DNA of 64,000 bases from Dipteronia dyeriana (taxonomy: Eukaryota; Streptophyta; Magnoliopsida; Sapindales; Sapindaceae), in assembly GCA_032871835.1 (NCBI GenBank), contig CM065296.1, positions 116,446,146 through 116,510,145 of the forward strand, written 5' to 3'. Under the pieces are notes generated by a model. That model saw nothing but the letters and a program-made list of their open reading frames with translations. It ran no database searches and was not told where the DNA came from. Shown one piece after another: positions 10,516 through 23,731 of the stretch (positions are counted from its first letter, which is position 1; the number at the start of each line of letters is the position of its first letter). Both the position numbers and the translations under genes were made by a program.

Positions 10516-11449
10516 TTTTTTTAAAAAAAAAACCATATAAAATTTTAACCTGGGAACATTTCAGAATCGGATTCTTATGAAAAACAAAAACAAAAACAAT
10601 AAAACAAAGTACATTATCTCAAAACTGATAATTTGTACAGCAACAGATAGCATTAATTTCAAATATTGAATATGATATCAGACCAAGATTTTGAGGAATA
10701 TTGCACCTATAAAAAAAAGAAAAAAAGAAAAAAAGAAGAAGATAAAAATGGACCAGGATCACAGATCTCGTCTACCTTCCCTGCAGTCGAAGATTCGAAG
10801 AAACAAAAGTAGGACCCACCAAAAGACTAATTCAATCATCTGCCGTACAAAGCTCATACCTCTCATAAATACATGCCACGTGTCTTTCAGGGAAGCCTCC
10901 ATTTGCTGGATCTTTGTTGTGGGGCTCACTCGACCGACACTCTATTATTATTATTATTTATATATTTTTATTTAAAATTTAAAAGATAACTGAAAAAAAA
11001 AAAAAACAGGGTGGCCATTTTGAAATTTCTCGTTGTGTTTGACTTGTTTACTTATAATTGAAGCCACGATTAAAACCAGTCAATCGTTTTAAAAGAAACA
11101 ACAGACTTACTTTTCATTTTATAGATTTGGTAAGATTTTCGATATAATAATATTGGATTTTATTTGCAAGTTGTAAATAGTTTTCTATTTTGGAATCAGT
11201 AAATTCCAATAATACAACTATATATATGTGATTATAAATTAAAAGTCTATTAAGATTTGAGATATTGCAATTTTTAAAATTATTATATACCTTGAGAAAT
11301 CTATTCTTTAAATTATTCTTACAATCTTTTTAAGTATGGGAGATCTTTATAGAATATATTGTATTTTGAGTCGTGAACGGTTTTTAATTTCGTTATATAT
11401 TACGGTCTAATTGATATCGAAAGAAAAAAGAAAATATATTTATCAAATG
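10516..11449. other. Intergenic; one promoter-like patch, no gene found
   Basis: A less AT-rich patch at 10750-10940 contains a TATAAATAC-like element near 10865 and a G-box CACGTG at 10877-10882. No convincing coding exon follows on either strand, so it may be the relic of a lost gene's promoter. Confidence 0.3.
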
Positions 11450-12412
11450 AGCGGTGCTATTGCCACCCCCACTACCGAATAATTTATACATCATTTTTTT
11501 ACAATTTTGATTTAATTATATAAAATTATATGGTTATATAATTATTTTTATTTATTTTCATTACTGCCCTTTTACTTATTTTTCAAACTTAATACATCTC
11601 ATATCTTTTTCAAACAAATAAAATTAAAATTACACTTTATCTCTAATCTTTATATATAGTTTTTTCGCATTTATTCACATAACTTGGTTTTTTCTTCTTA
11701 TTTCCTAATAAAACCATCTTTATTAGATGTTTTTTTTATATAGTCAGTTGGATTATTAGTGGTAGACTGTATATGTGATATTAATCATTTGATGGGTTTT
11801 GTTTGAGTTTTGATGTGATTTCATTTCGTTAGAGGTTAGGTTTTCTTGGTTGAGATTCTTAGTGCGATTTCGTTGTTGTTTTTTTTTTTTAAAAATAACA
11901 TTAAATAACTTTGGAAGATCCGGAATAAAATCAATAAAAGAATTGATACAAATTATAGTATAACTATCAGATCTAAAATAAAATAAACCGATAGAAAAAA
12001 TAGTAGCAAACATGGAACTGGAATCCGAGAAGAAAAATAAAACAACTATGTTAAACAATAAAATCAATAAATACTAATAAAACATGGTAAATATAATATT
12101 GAGATCTGAAAGAAAATATAAAAAAAATAGTAATAAATCAATAAATACTAAATATGAAAAAAATGAGATCGATATTTGAAAGAAAATATAAATAAAAATA
12201 GTAAGCATTCAATGATTTGAAATAATCCATGTCATTAAAGTTTTGAAATAAGAAAAATGGAGTTTTATTAGTTTTAATTTGTACAATATTTGTTTAATAA
12301 AAATTGTAGGACTGTTTTAAATAATTTAATGAATGAAAAAAAAAATACTAAACAATTTAAAAAATGGGGTATAAATAGTTTAAGGTGTGCCAATAGCACC
12401 ACTTTTATGAAA
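11450..12412. mobile_element. Non-autonomous DNA element with GGTGCTATTG termini
   Basis: Left end GCGGTGCTATTGCCACCCC (from 11453) and reversed right end GTGGTGCTATTGGCACACC (to ~12403) are clear inverted termini, and similarity continues inward (TTTATAC, CATTTTTT). The interior is AT-rich and non-coding. The GTGGTGCTATTG terminus is common among plant Mutator-like MITEs; a precise target duplication was not resolved. Confidence 0.6.
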
Positions 12413-13697
12413 TATGTTGAATTTGTAATGAAACATTATTGGAGATAGATTAACACTTTTTTTATTTAAGGTAATTATTAGGAGTAGCTGTCATGAATTA
12501 TTTCTAAATAGTTTTGAAATGATTTGAGGAGACATGTGGCATCAAGTATGAAGTATTAAAATTCATTGATTATGCCAACTTGAAATTTTGTTATGTAGTA
12601 AGTTATCATATTCATTTATTTTTCACTTTTTTTTCATCAGAAAAAAGAAAGTCTCACAAAACCACTTTGGTACGTAAAAGGTATTTCCTTTTTTCTTTTT
12701 ATTATTTATTTTCAAATATTGTTTTTTTTTTAAAAAAAAAAACAGGAACACGTAGAATTCAAATTTGTTTTCAAAATCAATAAAGGTAGAAAATGCCAGA
12801 TAAAAATTACTTTAACAATCGTATTACAAATTACAAATGATTCAGCTGTCGGGGATAGTTTCATACTTTCATTGCTGAATTAATTATTTCCGAAGCAAAA
12901 GAATGGATTTAAAAAAAAATAATAATAACAATTAGGAAACAAGTGCACATGATTTGGTTGATGGAATCTAATTTTATTAAATCAGAAAATATAATTTCCT
13001 AACTAGTTTTATACGTTATAAAAAAAATTAGGAAACTAGATTACATAATATTACAAAACTGTATATTCTGTTTCGTAGTTGAACCGATTATTATGTAGTA
13101 TTACGAAACAAATAAATGTGAATTCGACATTTCAAGTGGATGAAAATGCAGAAAATTAACGAGTTTGTCTCCAAATCTTCAATCATGGGTTAGGTGTGAA
13201 ATAGATAATTTATTTTACTTTTTTTTTTTTTAAATTGGCAAATTGGCTTTCCAGCAATTTCTCAAGTAGAGCCAAACACTACTCAAACCGATAAAAGGGG
13301 AAAATTAAAGATTCTCAGAGAAACTATAGCTTCTTCCTCCTCAAGAAATCAATCATCGATATCCAAAATTAGAAATTTTCCATTCAATGTTTATTTTCCC
13401 ACCTATATCATTGATGTTGTGTCTAACAATATTATTATTTTTATTTTATTTTTTTGAATTTGATTTGACTGGATAAATATACAAAAACTGAACCAGATTG
13501 AAATCTGAATTGCTAGCTATACGCCTATACACCATCGTAAAATATTACAAAATATAAGTCTACAAAATCAAAGAAAAACAAGAAAGAAATTATTTACAGA
13601 ACTTTTTTTTTTATTCATGAATTAAACCACCGCCCAAAATAGCAACTTTTGCTATCCAGACTTTGATACAATTATTTTTGGCAATTTATTCATGAAT

Positions 13698-13739
<42 letters not shown>

Positions 13740-13977
13740 CTCCGTGGATTTAATTTCCCCTTATTTTACACACATTTTAATGTAATAATAATATTCATGG
13801 AAAAAGAAAAAAATTGTATACGATACCTGTATGATAATCTACAATTCATAAGAAAACCAAGTACTCTCCTCATCATCATCTTGATATTGGAAAAATTCAA
13901 AACCTTTGAATTTTGATGTCTCTCAGACAAAACCAGTTTATCTTGAAATCAGTCAGCCGACAACACTTTTTGTCTCT
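12413..13977. other. 3' flank of GATL1 and intergenic sequence
   Basis: AT-rich sequence with a (TA)n microsatellite at about 13700-13738. The last few hundred bases before 13978 are probably the 3' UTR of the minus-strand GATL1 gene. No other gene is seen. Confidence 0.4.
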
Positions 13978-15069
13978 TTAAGAATCCAAAACGAATGGAG
14001 TCTGCAAAAGATCGTACGGTGCCCAGAGCGCATCCAACGGACACGGTCGGTTCGCGTCGAGACGAGCCCAAGGCTTGCCTTTTCCACTCCAATGCAACAG
14101 ACTCACCGGACCCGGATGCAAATCTCTACACAGACCTCTGAAATTATCTCCGCCGAGCCCATGTTGGTTCCACCGGTGATCGACGGGAACTATGTTGCCG
14201 GCGAAAACAAGCAAGAAAGGCGGCAGTGAACCCAGTTCGTATATTCTCATTCTTTTTTGTAACTCCATCCACTCTTCGATTTTCGTCGTGTAATCGCCAC
14301 CTCTCCACCGATCAAGATCGATCACCATCACACCAGTGTTAAAGTAGCAAGCTTTACGGTTAGCGAAAGTTAATGAAAGTGAAGGGTTTGACCAAAACGA
14401 CGGCGTAAAATAGGAAGTGAAATTTGCGTTGCAATATTCAGGAGCAGCTAAGACGGAGTTGTTGCCGAGATCGGTTTCTGCGAGTTTTGTTATGTCGTCG
14501 ACGAGGACTAAGTCGGAGTCTAGATAAACGACACGTCGTACGCATAATGGTAATAGATTTGCGAGGTAACTTCGAGCGTAGTTTAATGGGCAATCGAGAG
14601 CTGATCGGATTGATGTGGAAATGAGTCCCGACACGGACGAGTCATCGAATGAGTAGACTCGGAATTTTAAATAAGGGAAAGAGGAGGAGATGGTGGCGCG
14701 TAGATATGTTATGTTGGTTTTGGTGGCGGAGGCGACGAAATGGAAGGCTATGTTTTGTGGGCAAGAGGAGTGTTGGAGAACAGAGAGGACGGCTGCCATT
14801 GAGCCTCGTATATAGGCAGTGTCGAGAGTCATTGCCACGTGGACAGCTTCGTCGGAGCAGAAGATGGGTTCATCGTACTCTTCCAACGACGACGGTGAAT
14901 CGGGGTCGTCTTTGACGTCGGAGACTGAAGGGCAATCGGGTGAGTTGTAGAATTGCGGGGCTTCTTTGAATTTTTGAGTGATTGTAGTGGCGGCATTGGA
15001 GATTGTGAATAGAGTGAGTGAGATTGTGAGTAAAAGAGCGAAAAATTGTAGTGATTTTTTTTGAGGCAT
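13978..15069 (-). CDS. GATL1: Galacturonosyltransferase-like 1 (PARVUS type), GT8 family
   Basis: PARVUS/GATL1 is a family-8 glycosyltransferase of the early secretory pathway needed to make the reducing-end tetrasaccharide of glucuronoxylan in secondary walls. The intronless 363-residue frame starts at the ATG at 15069-15067: a hydrophobic signal/anchor segment (residues ~7-27) follows directly, as in the family. The open extension up to 15258 looks like 5' leader. Visible hallmarks are the DSD metal-binding motif (residues 184-186, in [12 protein letters not shown]), the [12 protein letters not shown] stretch (241-252), the [12 protein letters not shown] block (298-309) and the C-terminal HWSGKGKPW (326-334). 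Length and sequence match Arabidopsis At1g19300 closely, down to the LDS C-terminus. Its place between the PPR and RING genes matches Arabidopsis as well. Confidence 0.95.
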   Translation of the reverse strand: MPQKKSLQFFALLLTISLTLFTISNAATTITQKFKEAPQFYNSPDCPSVSDVKDDPDSPSSLEEYDEPIFCSDEAVHVAMTLDTAYIRGSMAAVLSVLQHSSCPQNIAFHFVASATKTNITYLRATISSSFPYLKFRVYSFDDSSVSGLISTSIRSALDCPLNYARSYLANLLPLCVRRVVYLDSDLVLVDDITKLAETDLGNNSVLAAPEYCNANFTSYFTPSFWSNPSLSLTFANRKACYFNTGVMVIDLDRWRGGDYTTKIEEWMELQKRMRIYELGSLPPFLLVFAGNIVPVDHRWNQHGLGGDNFRGLCRDLHPGPVSLLHWSGKGKPWARLDANRPCPLDALWAPYDLLQTPFVLDS

Positions 15070-15461
15070 AGTTTGTGTGTCGTGTGCGCGTCGAAGAGGA
15101 AGTGAGAGATCAGAGATGTGTTGGGTTTTATTGAGAGAGAGATTGCTTAATTGGGTACTATTTGAGTTTTTTTTTTTTTTAAGATTTGAAGTTGTAAAAG
15201 TCGAAAACACGGTTTTAGATTTAAAAACATTCAAGGGAAGATTAGCTGGTTGGGTCACTTGGGTGGCTGGGCTGCGTAGCTTGAGAGGAGAGAGAGAGAA
15301 AAAGAGAGAGCTTGGTCAATTATTTTTCTTAAAGGGAGCTTTGATGGATTCACATTGGTGCCTAGATTGATGTCTATACTTGTTCGATATGGGTCCGGTC
15401 AGGTCCTACTTCATTTTCCATCTTCATTTCCGAATCATTAATAAAGTATTAAAAAATAGTC

Positions 15462-15600
15462 ACCTTCGTAGACGTAACTCAGTTGATAGATAAACGAGTT
15501 TGACACTTAAACAAATAACACTCAAATCAGCGAATTGAATCCTACTAGTAACGGTAAAAAACTTAAAAAATACCTTGTCTAGATAGATAGATATTGTAAA
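15462..15600 (+). mobile_element. Possible tRNA-derived SINE fragment
   Basis: A box-A-like TAACTCAGTTGATAGA (from ~15474) is followed about 40 bases later by a box-B-like GAATTGAATCC, the arrangement of an RNA polymerase III internal promoter. The region ends in short GATA/ATTG repeats. It does not fold as a tRNA by eye, so a SINE relic is the better reading. Low to moderate confidence. Confidence 0.4.
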
Positions 15601-18600
15601 TATATATAAATTGAAAATGTTTTGGTTTTGAAGAAATTATGTGTTGATGCATTATTAAAGTTGAATACTTGAATGTAGAAAAAATGGGAAATGGAGAATG
15701 AAAACGAAGGTTGCTTGATTATGATGAAGAAAAGCAAAACGATATGGTGGTGTTGTTGTAAGTGACCTTGTCAAGTTGGATAACACTTTAATTCTTGAAC
15801 ACACACAAAGAGTGTAATTTTCATGAAATTGGGACAACAAAATTTCTATAGGCTGTGAAGAACTTGATTAGTTTCAAAGAAAACGAAAGTCTAATACTAT
15901 TCTAATATAATACAGTGGTTTATGGTGATGCTTCTTCTTCATGACATTGTTTTTCCTTTTGTTTGTTTTTTTACATATGTTGAACTATCACACTCGGTGA
16001 AAACTATGCTTGAGCAACCAAATTAATGGTGCTTTAGGACCAAGTCTGGTCTCGTTTTTATATGAAATTATAAATATTTATGTTGTTTTTTTATAAACCA
16101 GTAATTAATCCTGTCTTTTTCACCGGAAGGAGAAGAAGCCTTGTCGCCTGTCGTCAGTTTCATCGTTTTTCTTACTTACTAACTGGTGTTTGTATCGGAC
16201 AATTTTGGACTATATAAGTTTGATAACAGCCGAACAATAACCACAGTTTCTATGTTTACAAAATTGTGTATTTTTACTTGGAAGTGTATTCTTATAAAGT
16301 GGATACCGGGGAAAATAGCATTCATTTTATATGGACTTTTAAAAGTAAAACTAGTTTAGTGAGTTAAGTTTAAGTAGTAATGATAGACGAAAATACTCTC
16401 ATTTTCTTGTTTTATTACGTTTTTTCCATATTAAGGTTTTTTTTTTACGAGAAACAGATGGTCATTTGAAGAAGATTAATAAAAAAAAAATTAAAAGAAG
16501 TCATTTTTATTCGAAAAGTTTCGAAAACATCAAAATAAGTATAAAAAAAAAATAGAGATTTGTTTTGATAAATACGTTTTAAAGGTATTTTTATCGATCC
16601 ATACTTCATATACTATTAAAAGTTAAGTTATAGCAAGTTTTAAAACTTACTATTTAAACAATGTTATTAAAATTTTGAGCAATTTTTATTAACCGATTAA
16701 TAATAAGTTTATAAAAACAAAAAATCTTCAAAATAGGGCCGATAAATTAATAACTAATGACACCATTTTTGGATTTTATTTGACAAAAAGACAAAAAGAT
16801 TAAATCAAAGTCAATGAATGAATGTCATTGATTATTGATTTGACTGGTGAAGATTAAATCCTTCTATTTCTCACCTCTTATTTTGGCAAACTAGAACAGT
16901 AGAACCCCATCCATTTATGTCATTTGGAGTAATTAATTAATTTACAATAAAAACTGATCTTATAGCTTGCCATCATGAATGACATACATTAAACAATTTC
17001 TCTTGGAAAAAAAAACACAGAATCATCAAAATAACATAAAAAGAACACAAAGTTTGGTTCTACGTACCAAATGTATATATTAAATACAATATTGAAATTA
17101 AACGATCGAACTGAATAAAACGGCAATAAAAGTGTTGTTATTGCATGATATAAATGTACATGTACAACTATTAATTGGATAAAGTAGGCATTTAAAAATG
17201 AGTTTGGGTTGATATATAGACCCATGCATGACTCATGAATGTGTCATTATAATTCATCAACAGCAATGGATGATCACGCATATATATAGAAACATTAAAG
17301 GCCAAGTACATTGTAGATCAATGAGACAAGAACCAAACCCGAGTAGTTCACTTCACTCATATATCAGTACTGAGAATCACTGAAAACAAATACAATGTGA
17401 TCATGATCGATATATAACTAGAGAGCTGTAGAGCAATATGCAAAGGCACTAATGGAAACGTTGACAGCTGATAATAATATGCATGTACAGTCACCGACAC
17501 CGACACCATGACAACGTGTCCTTAAAGTCAATTAAGCTCGATGTATTTGCACATGCATGCTCATCTCTCTATCTCTGTGCTCTTGATTGTAAATGGCATG
17601 AGTCATCTCACTTGACACAAGTACAATCTTATATTTTTACACGTACAAACTACGTCGGTGAAGATATATATACATATATATATATTTTTATATATATATC
17701 AGTAAAGCAAATGTTGATTGATCGACTCCTCAAGCTCTCGAATTGTGCATGGTCGTCGTGCTTCATGTAAACTAGTCATAAGTCATAGAACGCTTTTCTG
17801 GACTTTTTTTGCGCCAACCTTCTCAATATTCGTGTTTTTTTTTCTTGGTATTGCATTCTATAGACACTATATTCCAAAAGTTAGATCGATTTGTATTTTG
17901 ATATACAATATATTGATTTTTAATTCATAAAACTAGCTTCATGTATATAGTATTTACATACAATTCATAGTTTCTAAAACAGAAGTAAAATGATCTAAAA
18001 TGGGTTGTGTACTTGTGTTCACTAGTAGGTTGAAGGGGATATATCACATTTCAAATTATTGTAAAAAGAATATACAACTTTATTTTTATGTGATTTGTAA
18101 TTTTAGTATCTCTTCTTTTCACACACAATTTATATAATCCATTTAGATTGTGATTTAAAACAAAATATTTAATTTTATCATTAAAATTGTGAATATATAT
18201 TATATCAATATCATAGAGTTCCTTTAATTACCATAAAAAAAAATCACTAGTAACATGTTCTTTCCTTATAAAGAAAACATTGTTACAAATACTTTTTTTA
18301 ATCTGATATCAAACTAATTAGATAAAAATCTATTGAAATCGGTCAAGATCAAACGCTATTAGAATATCTATTCCAACGACCACGAAAGGTTAGAAAGTCT
18401 TATTTTTATATACACACAAAAATGTTTCACCTAATTTCTGACCTTCTAAACATTTTATTATTCCAGAAACTGCATGCTTCCCATGATAGTGGATTTTATA
18501 TTTGTATATTCAAAGTATAAGTACTGTTATTAATTAATTAAAATTTTTTTTTTTTTCAAAGAGTGAATAATACATGTGTTGTCCTTAATAATTGACAAAG

Positions 18601-19248
18601 GAGCTTATCTCACCTTATGACATCATTTTTAGCAAGCGGGACCCTCACACAAAGTAACCATTGACATCTGACAATTTACTTGGCTGTTTCGACATTTTGA
18701 CCCCCTCCAAGTGTTAAAAGTAAACTTGTTTTTTAATCCTGGGAAAACAATAAAAAAAAGTACTCCTAAACGAAAAAATTATGCTTTGACCGCTGCTCCT
18801 TCCATGTAAATGCCATATTTGAATTTGAAATTAACATGAACGATGTTCTCGAGGCTTTCTCCAACAAGGGAGCACCCACGATGAGACTTCAATATTTTCC
18901 TTTTATGCTAGAGAGTTTGATGTAGTTTTTAGAAATAAGGAATATATAGAGGTAACACCTCTAATAAGGGTTCTTTATTAATTTTTAATCGTAAATGAAA
19001 TATTATTATTATTTAATTATTTTTAATTAAAAAAGAAATAATATTATTTTTAAATAAATTTAAAATGTTGAATGTGGGTTAAAAAAAAGAAAGAATTTGG
19101 GTTAAAACAAAAATAAAGGGCTGTTGAATTTGGACAGGGAAGAGGAAACAGCTGTTGAATTTGGACTATTTCGTAATAATCACTGTTCATTTTAATTGAG
19201 AAGTGATAAATAATAAATAGGGAGGATACCTTATCTCTTTAGAATTAA
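15601..19248. other. Long gene-free stretch
   Basis: AT-rich sequence with short open frames only, none with recognisable domains. A slightly richer patch at 17300-17780 has many CATGCA and GTAC motifs and short TA runs but no coding signal. I see no supported gene or well-bounded transposon here. Confidence 0.4.
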
Positions 19249-20085
19249 TATCCGTTTGGAAGAGTTTATCTACTTGTTAAAATAGTTTTTTTTTTAATTT
19301 TAAAAAAAAAAAATTTAAAAAAAATTGTATTGTTTGGTTATCGCTCATTAAAGCTTTTAGATAATTTTAAAAAAAAAATTACGTCTATTTGAAGATACTC
19401 AAATTTTAGACTTTTCTAATTAGATCTTTTTGAATTTTTTTAATAACTCTAAAGTGTCCGTTTGGAAGAGCTTGTCTACAGACTAAAAGAGTTTTTTCAA
19501 TTAAAAAAAACTCTTTTTAAAAAAAAGTGTTTTATTTGGTTGTCACTCAATAAAGTTTTTTAGATGATTAAAAAAAATGTTTTACATCTACTTGAAAAAA
19601 CTCAAATTTTAGGATATTCCAAGTAGATCTTTTTGAGTTTTTTTAATAACACTAAGATGTCTAATATAACACTACATTTAAAATAGTTTTTTTAATAGTT
19701 TGATGATCATACAATTTAAAAAAGTTTTTTCTAATTGACAAGCAAACGACTAACATCTTCTCATTCAAAGCTCTACTTGTAGAAGATTTAATCCTAAAAT
19801 ATCTATTTAAAGAAGCTCTTCAAAACAGAGTCTAAAAAGTCTAATATAACATTATCATTTAAAATAGTTTTTGAACATTTTAGTAATCTTACTATTTAAA
19901 AAAGTTTTTTCTAATTGACAATCAAACGACCATCATCTTTTACTATTTAAAAAAGTTTTTTCTAATTGACAATCAAACGACCATCATCTTCCTATCAAAA
20001 ATTATATTTGTAAAATATATTCTTTAAAAAATTTACTTACAAAAGATCTATTTAAAGAAGTTCTTCCAAACATAACCTTAGAAAG
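19249..20085. mobile_element. Non-autonomous DNA element with internal duplications, GTTTGGAAGA ends
   Basis: The left end reads CCGTTTGGAAGAGTTTATC (19251) and the reversed right end reads GTTATGTTTGGAAGAACTTC (to ~20082), forming inverted termini. A second internal copy of the left terminus starts near 19458 (CCGTTTGGAAGAGCTTGTC), and a 50-base block (TTTAAAAAAGTTTTTTCTAA then CATCATCTT) is repeated three times between 19718 and 19990. The interior is non-coding. Confidence 0.55.
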
Positions 20086-20994
20086 ACTTTGGTAGGAAAG
20101 AAAATTTGAGCAATTTCTGATCCATCATCCAGATTAATAGTGTTTTTTTTTAATTGGGAAACTCTTAGGATAAAACGGTGAGGTTCAATTGGTTAAAGAT
20201 AACTCATACAAAAATGTTATAATCCTTATATATCTATTTGAAAATTAAATCGTAGGAATCGATAGAAGATCAATTGGTTTACTTTCGTTTGCGGAATTTG
20301 AATATGGATTTAGATTATCATATGGGATTTAAGAATATAAATTAGATAGATATTTAACTACTGTACTGGAAAATCTCAATTAATATAAATGAAGGAAACA
20401 AAACTACAAACAGCAGCAGCACAAATCAGAACAAAACAAGTAGACACAAGTTTCAACTCCTAAATCAATACCCATGTGCTATAAAGTTTAGTATTGGCAT
20501 TCTGGGGCCACAATCTAATTTTTATATCTTTGAACTGGTGGATCACAGAATTCATCTACCTATCCAAAAGAGCCCAGCCGGAAATCAATAATTTTAGGAC
20601 CATACCACACATCACACATGACTGCTGCTCAAAGTATCTTAGCGTAGACCACTTATATCTATATATGTGCTTTCTGTTTGGGTCTACCATCTATGCAATT
20701 CCAAATTGTAATTAAGGTAGACTGATATATATATATATTCCCATTAATAAATTCTTGAAAAAGAAATATCCATTTTATGTCCCCAGTCCCCAGTCCCCAT
20801 CCTGTCATGTTACTCTTAACAAATTTAACAGTGAGTGCTTCAAGGTCCAACTAAAGCTTCAAAAATAGGCTACAAAGTGTCTTGACTTTGCTGTGCAAGT
20901 TGATTGCATCAAGTGTGGAAGAGCACTCACTGTCCACGTTTCGCCACTCTGCATATCCAATTTTGACATACACGATCTTCTCATCATTTCCCCT
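20086..20994. other. Intergenic, nothing recognised
   Basis: AT-rich, with a short CAGTCCC repeat near 20780. No supported feature. Confidence 0.4.
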
Positions 20995-21366
20995 TGCAGT
21001 GTGTTTGGTAGGAACGAAAAGGGCGAGGAAAAGGAAAAGGTGAAAGGAAAAGGGGAAAGAAAATGGAGAAGTATGTTGTTTGGCACGAGAGAAAAATGAG
21101 AGGAAAAATTTATTTAAGGAACCCATTAATTTAAACCTCCCAAAAGTGGACGGAAAATGGAGAGAAAAGAGGGAATGGTTTTTGGGTTTAAATGAAATTA
21201 AAATTTACCCATCGTGTTTAATCCTCTCATTATAATACAAGGGTAAAATAATAAATTTGATAAAGACAATTTTCTATTATTTTCTTTTCTTTCCCTCATG
21301 TTTTCTATCTCTTCAAATCTTTCAATCCTTCCTATTTTCTTTCCTCTCTACCAAACACTGTTAAAG
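20995..21366. mobile_element. MITE with GTGTTTGGTAG ends
   Basis: The left end GCAGTGTGTTTGGTAGGAA (20995) and the reversed right end ACAGTGTTTGGTAGAGAGG pair as inverted termini, with purine-rich AGGAAAAGGAAAAGG on the left mirrored by pyrimidine-rich sequence on the right. It is about 370 bp and non-coding. The target duplication was not determined. Confidence 0.55.
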
Positions 21367-23019
21367 TCAGAAAAAGAACACATCTTTTGTACTGGGAAAT
21401 GGGAGAATGTTATGTCTATCTTCTTCATTTCTCTCTATCAAAACGGTTAAATACAAAATTGTATTCTTCTCATAATCTTAATTAACATCTGATCTCTTCA
21501 ACCTCTATGTGACTTACCTGCTCCATAGTTGCCAATGCCGAAAAAAAGGTTTGGATTCCTGAAGAGGGGCCTAGGGACTTCCTTCCTGCTTTTTGAGTCT
21601 CTCACAAATAACTAAGGCCTCATTAAAGTGGGTGCAGAATGAGATGAGGAACAATTAATGAAGTTCCCTTAGCAGCAGGGCTCCATACAGGGGTCAAGCT
21701 GTCGTTTTAGGTACTTCATGGCCCATGGTGCTTTGAATAATCAATCTACAAATCTTACCTTGAACACTTAACAAAAGAGGACAACCTGATAGGAACTCAA
21801 AAAATATGTTATATCACCCTTAAAAGATTAAATAACACGAGCGGATCATCCTGCAGAGTCAAAAATTCACTTCAACACCAAACATATCAACAATAAGGAA
21901 TTATTTCCATTTAAAACTGAATTCCTACAAGATAAAACTCATAAGCTCTCAATTAATCACGCCAGATAGAATAACAAATCTATAGTAACTGATTCTAGAT
22001 CACAGAGACAATAGTCTATAAAATGCACCTATATTACCTGCTAAAAAAGTCACTACAAGCAAACTCCAGGAACTATATAGTCACTAAAAACACTAGTGTT
22101 AAAATCTATATAATAGACTACAAGAAACAACCAAATATCAAAGAATTTCTACGGAAGCAAAACTTGAGAGATACTGTTCCAGAAATACAATTTAAGCATG
22201 CTTATGGAAAGGAAGCTGCATTAACTAATGACAGCAATCACACCTGCATCTGTTTATAAGAATAATTAACTCCCATTTTACTGAAATGTATACATCAGGC
22301 TTTTTCATGACACATATTAGCACACATTTAGTTTGACAGACTTCTACGAACACTACCACAATATCTGCCCTTTGAATCATAGGCTTTGAAGGTTTTGAGT
22401 GAAAGCTACACCCCAAAAAGCCACAAGAGGGTTACTACACTTATCCAATTCTTCATAATTGCACATTGTTGTAAGTAACTGTATCCGGCAAGAGTCCCCA
22501 TACAACTCACGGAATCTAGGTTGTCAATGTTCAAAGACATCAATCTCAACAGAACATGCAATAGCTCAAATTATCAAAACGTCTCCATCGACAAGGAAAA
22601 GAGTTAAAACAACTGTTTGTTTCCCTTGTGGATAAAGGGATTTTTTTTCGGAAAAAAAAAAAAGGCAACACCACATGCCAAAAATTTATTTGCAGTAAAT
22701 TTCAACATACAATCTGGGTTATACTAAACTGCTATATTATATAACTTTAGCATTAATGATCCAATGACTCTAATCTAGCTATATGCCAGGATACAGTCAT
22801 ATAGGAATGCTTCTCACGAAGCAAATAAAAAGACACAAGTTTCATCATTCAACATGTTGATCACAAATGTCAGAAACTACAAAGAACACTAAAATTATAA
22901 TATAAACAATTCCTCAGTCACCAAAAAAAAGTAAAGAAATATTCCCTAACAGATTTACAGGCATAAGATTGACATATCTAAACATCCGCTCGCAGTTAAG
23001 CTTAAATTGCATATATAAT
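21367..23019. other. 3' flank of the RING gene, otherwise unassigned
   Basis: This is less AT-rich than typical intergenic sequence here and may include the RING gene's 3' UTR (next to 23019). I searched both strands for exon-like frames and splice pairs and saw none I could support. Confidence 0.35.
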
Positions 23020-23706
23020 TTATTGCCAAATAAGAGCAAGAAGAACACAGAAACCAATAAATAAAAGCAGTCTCTTTAGATAATAGTCCTGCTGCCCTTG
23101 ACCTGTATGGTGAGGATATCCATGTGCATGACCACCATGAAAAGAATTAAACCCGTAGGGAAAACCAGGAGCTGCACCATACATGGCAGCATCAGGGATC
23201 CCATGAACCTGAAGATTAAACAGTGAAGGGATTAGACCACCAAATGCCGCAGATAACGTGAAATTCCCGAATCTTGCTGTAGCCATTGGAGCAAAGCTTC
23301 CCAAACCTCCCATCAAGCCAAACCCATGTTGATGAAAATGGTTTGGTTCTGGTGGAGGAGCCGTTTCAGGTCTCTGCCCTGCAGGACGATTTGGAATATT
23401 AACACCCGGGATGGATTTTGATCTGGGGTCTGTTGACGTTTTTCCCCTGCCATACAATGGGACCAACTTCTCCTCCTCAATGAGGGCCTTACAAACCGGG
23501 CATTCCCGATAGTGTGAGTGAATGTGGAGCCATTTGTAAAGACATGGCCAGCAGAATAGATGACCGCATAAGGTTACAATCGGATCTTGAGCTAAGTCAA
23601 AGCAGATATTGCACTCAAAGTTACCGGCATCACCATTACTATTGTTATTAGAGAAAGAAGGACTATGAGGCGACCTGCTTGTTGATTCCCCAAGCCCACT
23701 AGCCAT
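23020..23706 (-). CDS. RMA/RNF5-like RING E3 ubiquitin ligase, tail-anchored
   Basis: RMA-type E3 ligases sit in the ER membrane and ubiquitinate membrane clients for degradation. The 228-residue frame starts at the ATG at 23706-23704. A serine/asparagine-rich head precedes a C3HC4 RING finger with C32, C35, C47, H49, C52, C55, C69 and C72 (CNICFDLAQDP, CGHLFCWPCLYKW, CPVC). Then come a conserved VPLYGRG segment (82-88), a glycine/histidine-rich middle and a C-terminal membrane anchor (211-228). The upstream in-frame ATG at 23787 is rejected because an acceptor AG at 23733-23732 shows that stretch to be intron: the 5'UTR is split by an intron of about 1.5 kb. It resembles Arabidopsis At1g19310/At1g74990, consistent with the local gene order. 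Confidence 0.93.
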   Translation of the reverse strand: MASGLGESTSRSPHSPSFSNNNSNGDAGNFECNICFDLAQDPIVTLCGHLFCWPCLYKWLHIHSHYRECPVCKALIEEEKLVPLYGRGKTSTDPRSKSIPGVNIPNRPAGQRPETAPPPEPNHFHQHGFGLMGGLGSFAPMATARFGNFTLSAAFGGLIPSLFNLQVHGIPDAAMYGAAPGFPYGFNSFHGGHAHGYPHHTGQGQQDYYLKRLLLFIGFCVLLALIWQ

Positions 23707-23731
23707 ATCCGGACAGACAAATTGCAAATGC

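Noticed and set aside
15070..15258. 63-codon N-terminal extension of GATL1
   Set aside because: In frame but polar, low in conservation features and followed by a family-typical Met plus signal anchor; treated as 5' leader.
15474..15545. Possible tRNA gene
   Set aside because: Box A and B are present but no acceptor-stem pairing or anticodon arm could be drawn; SINE relic preferred.
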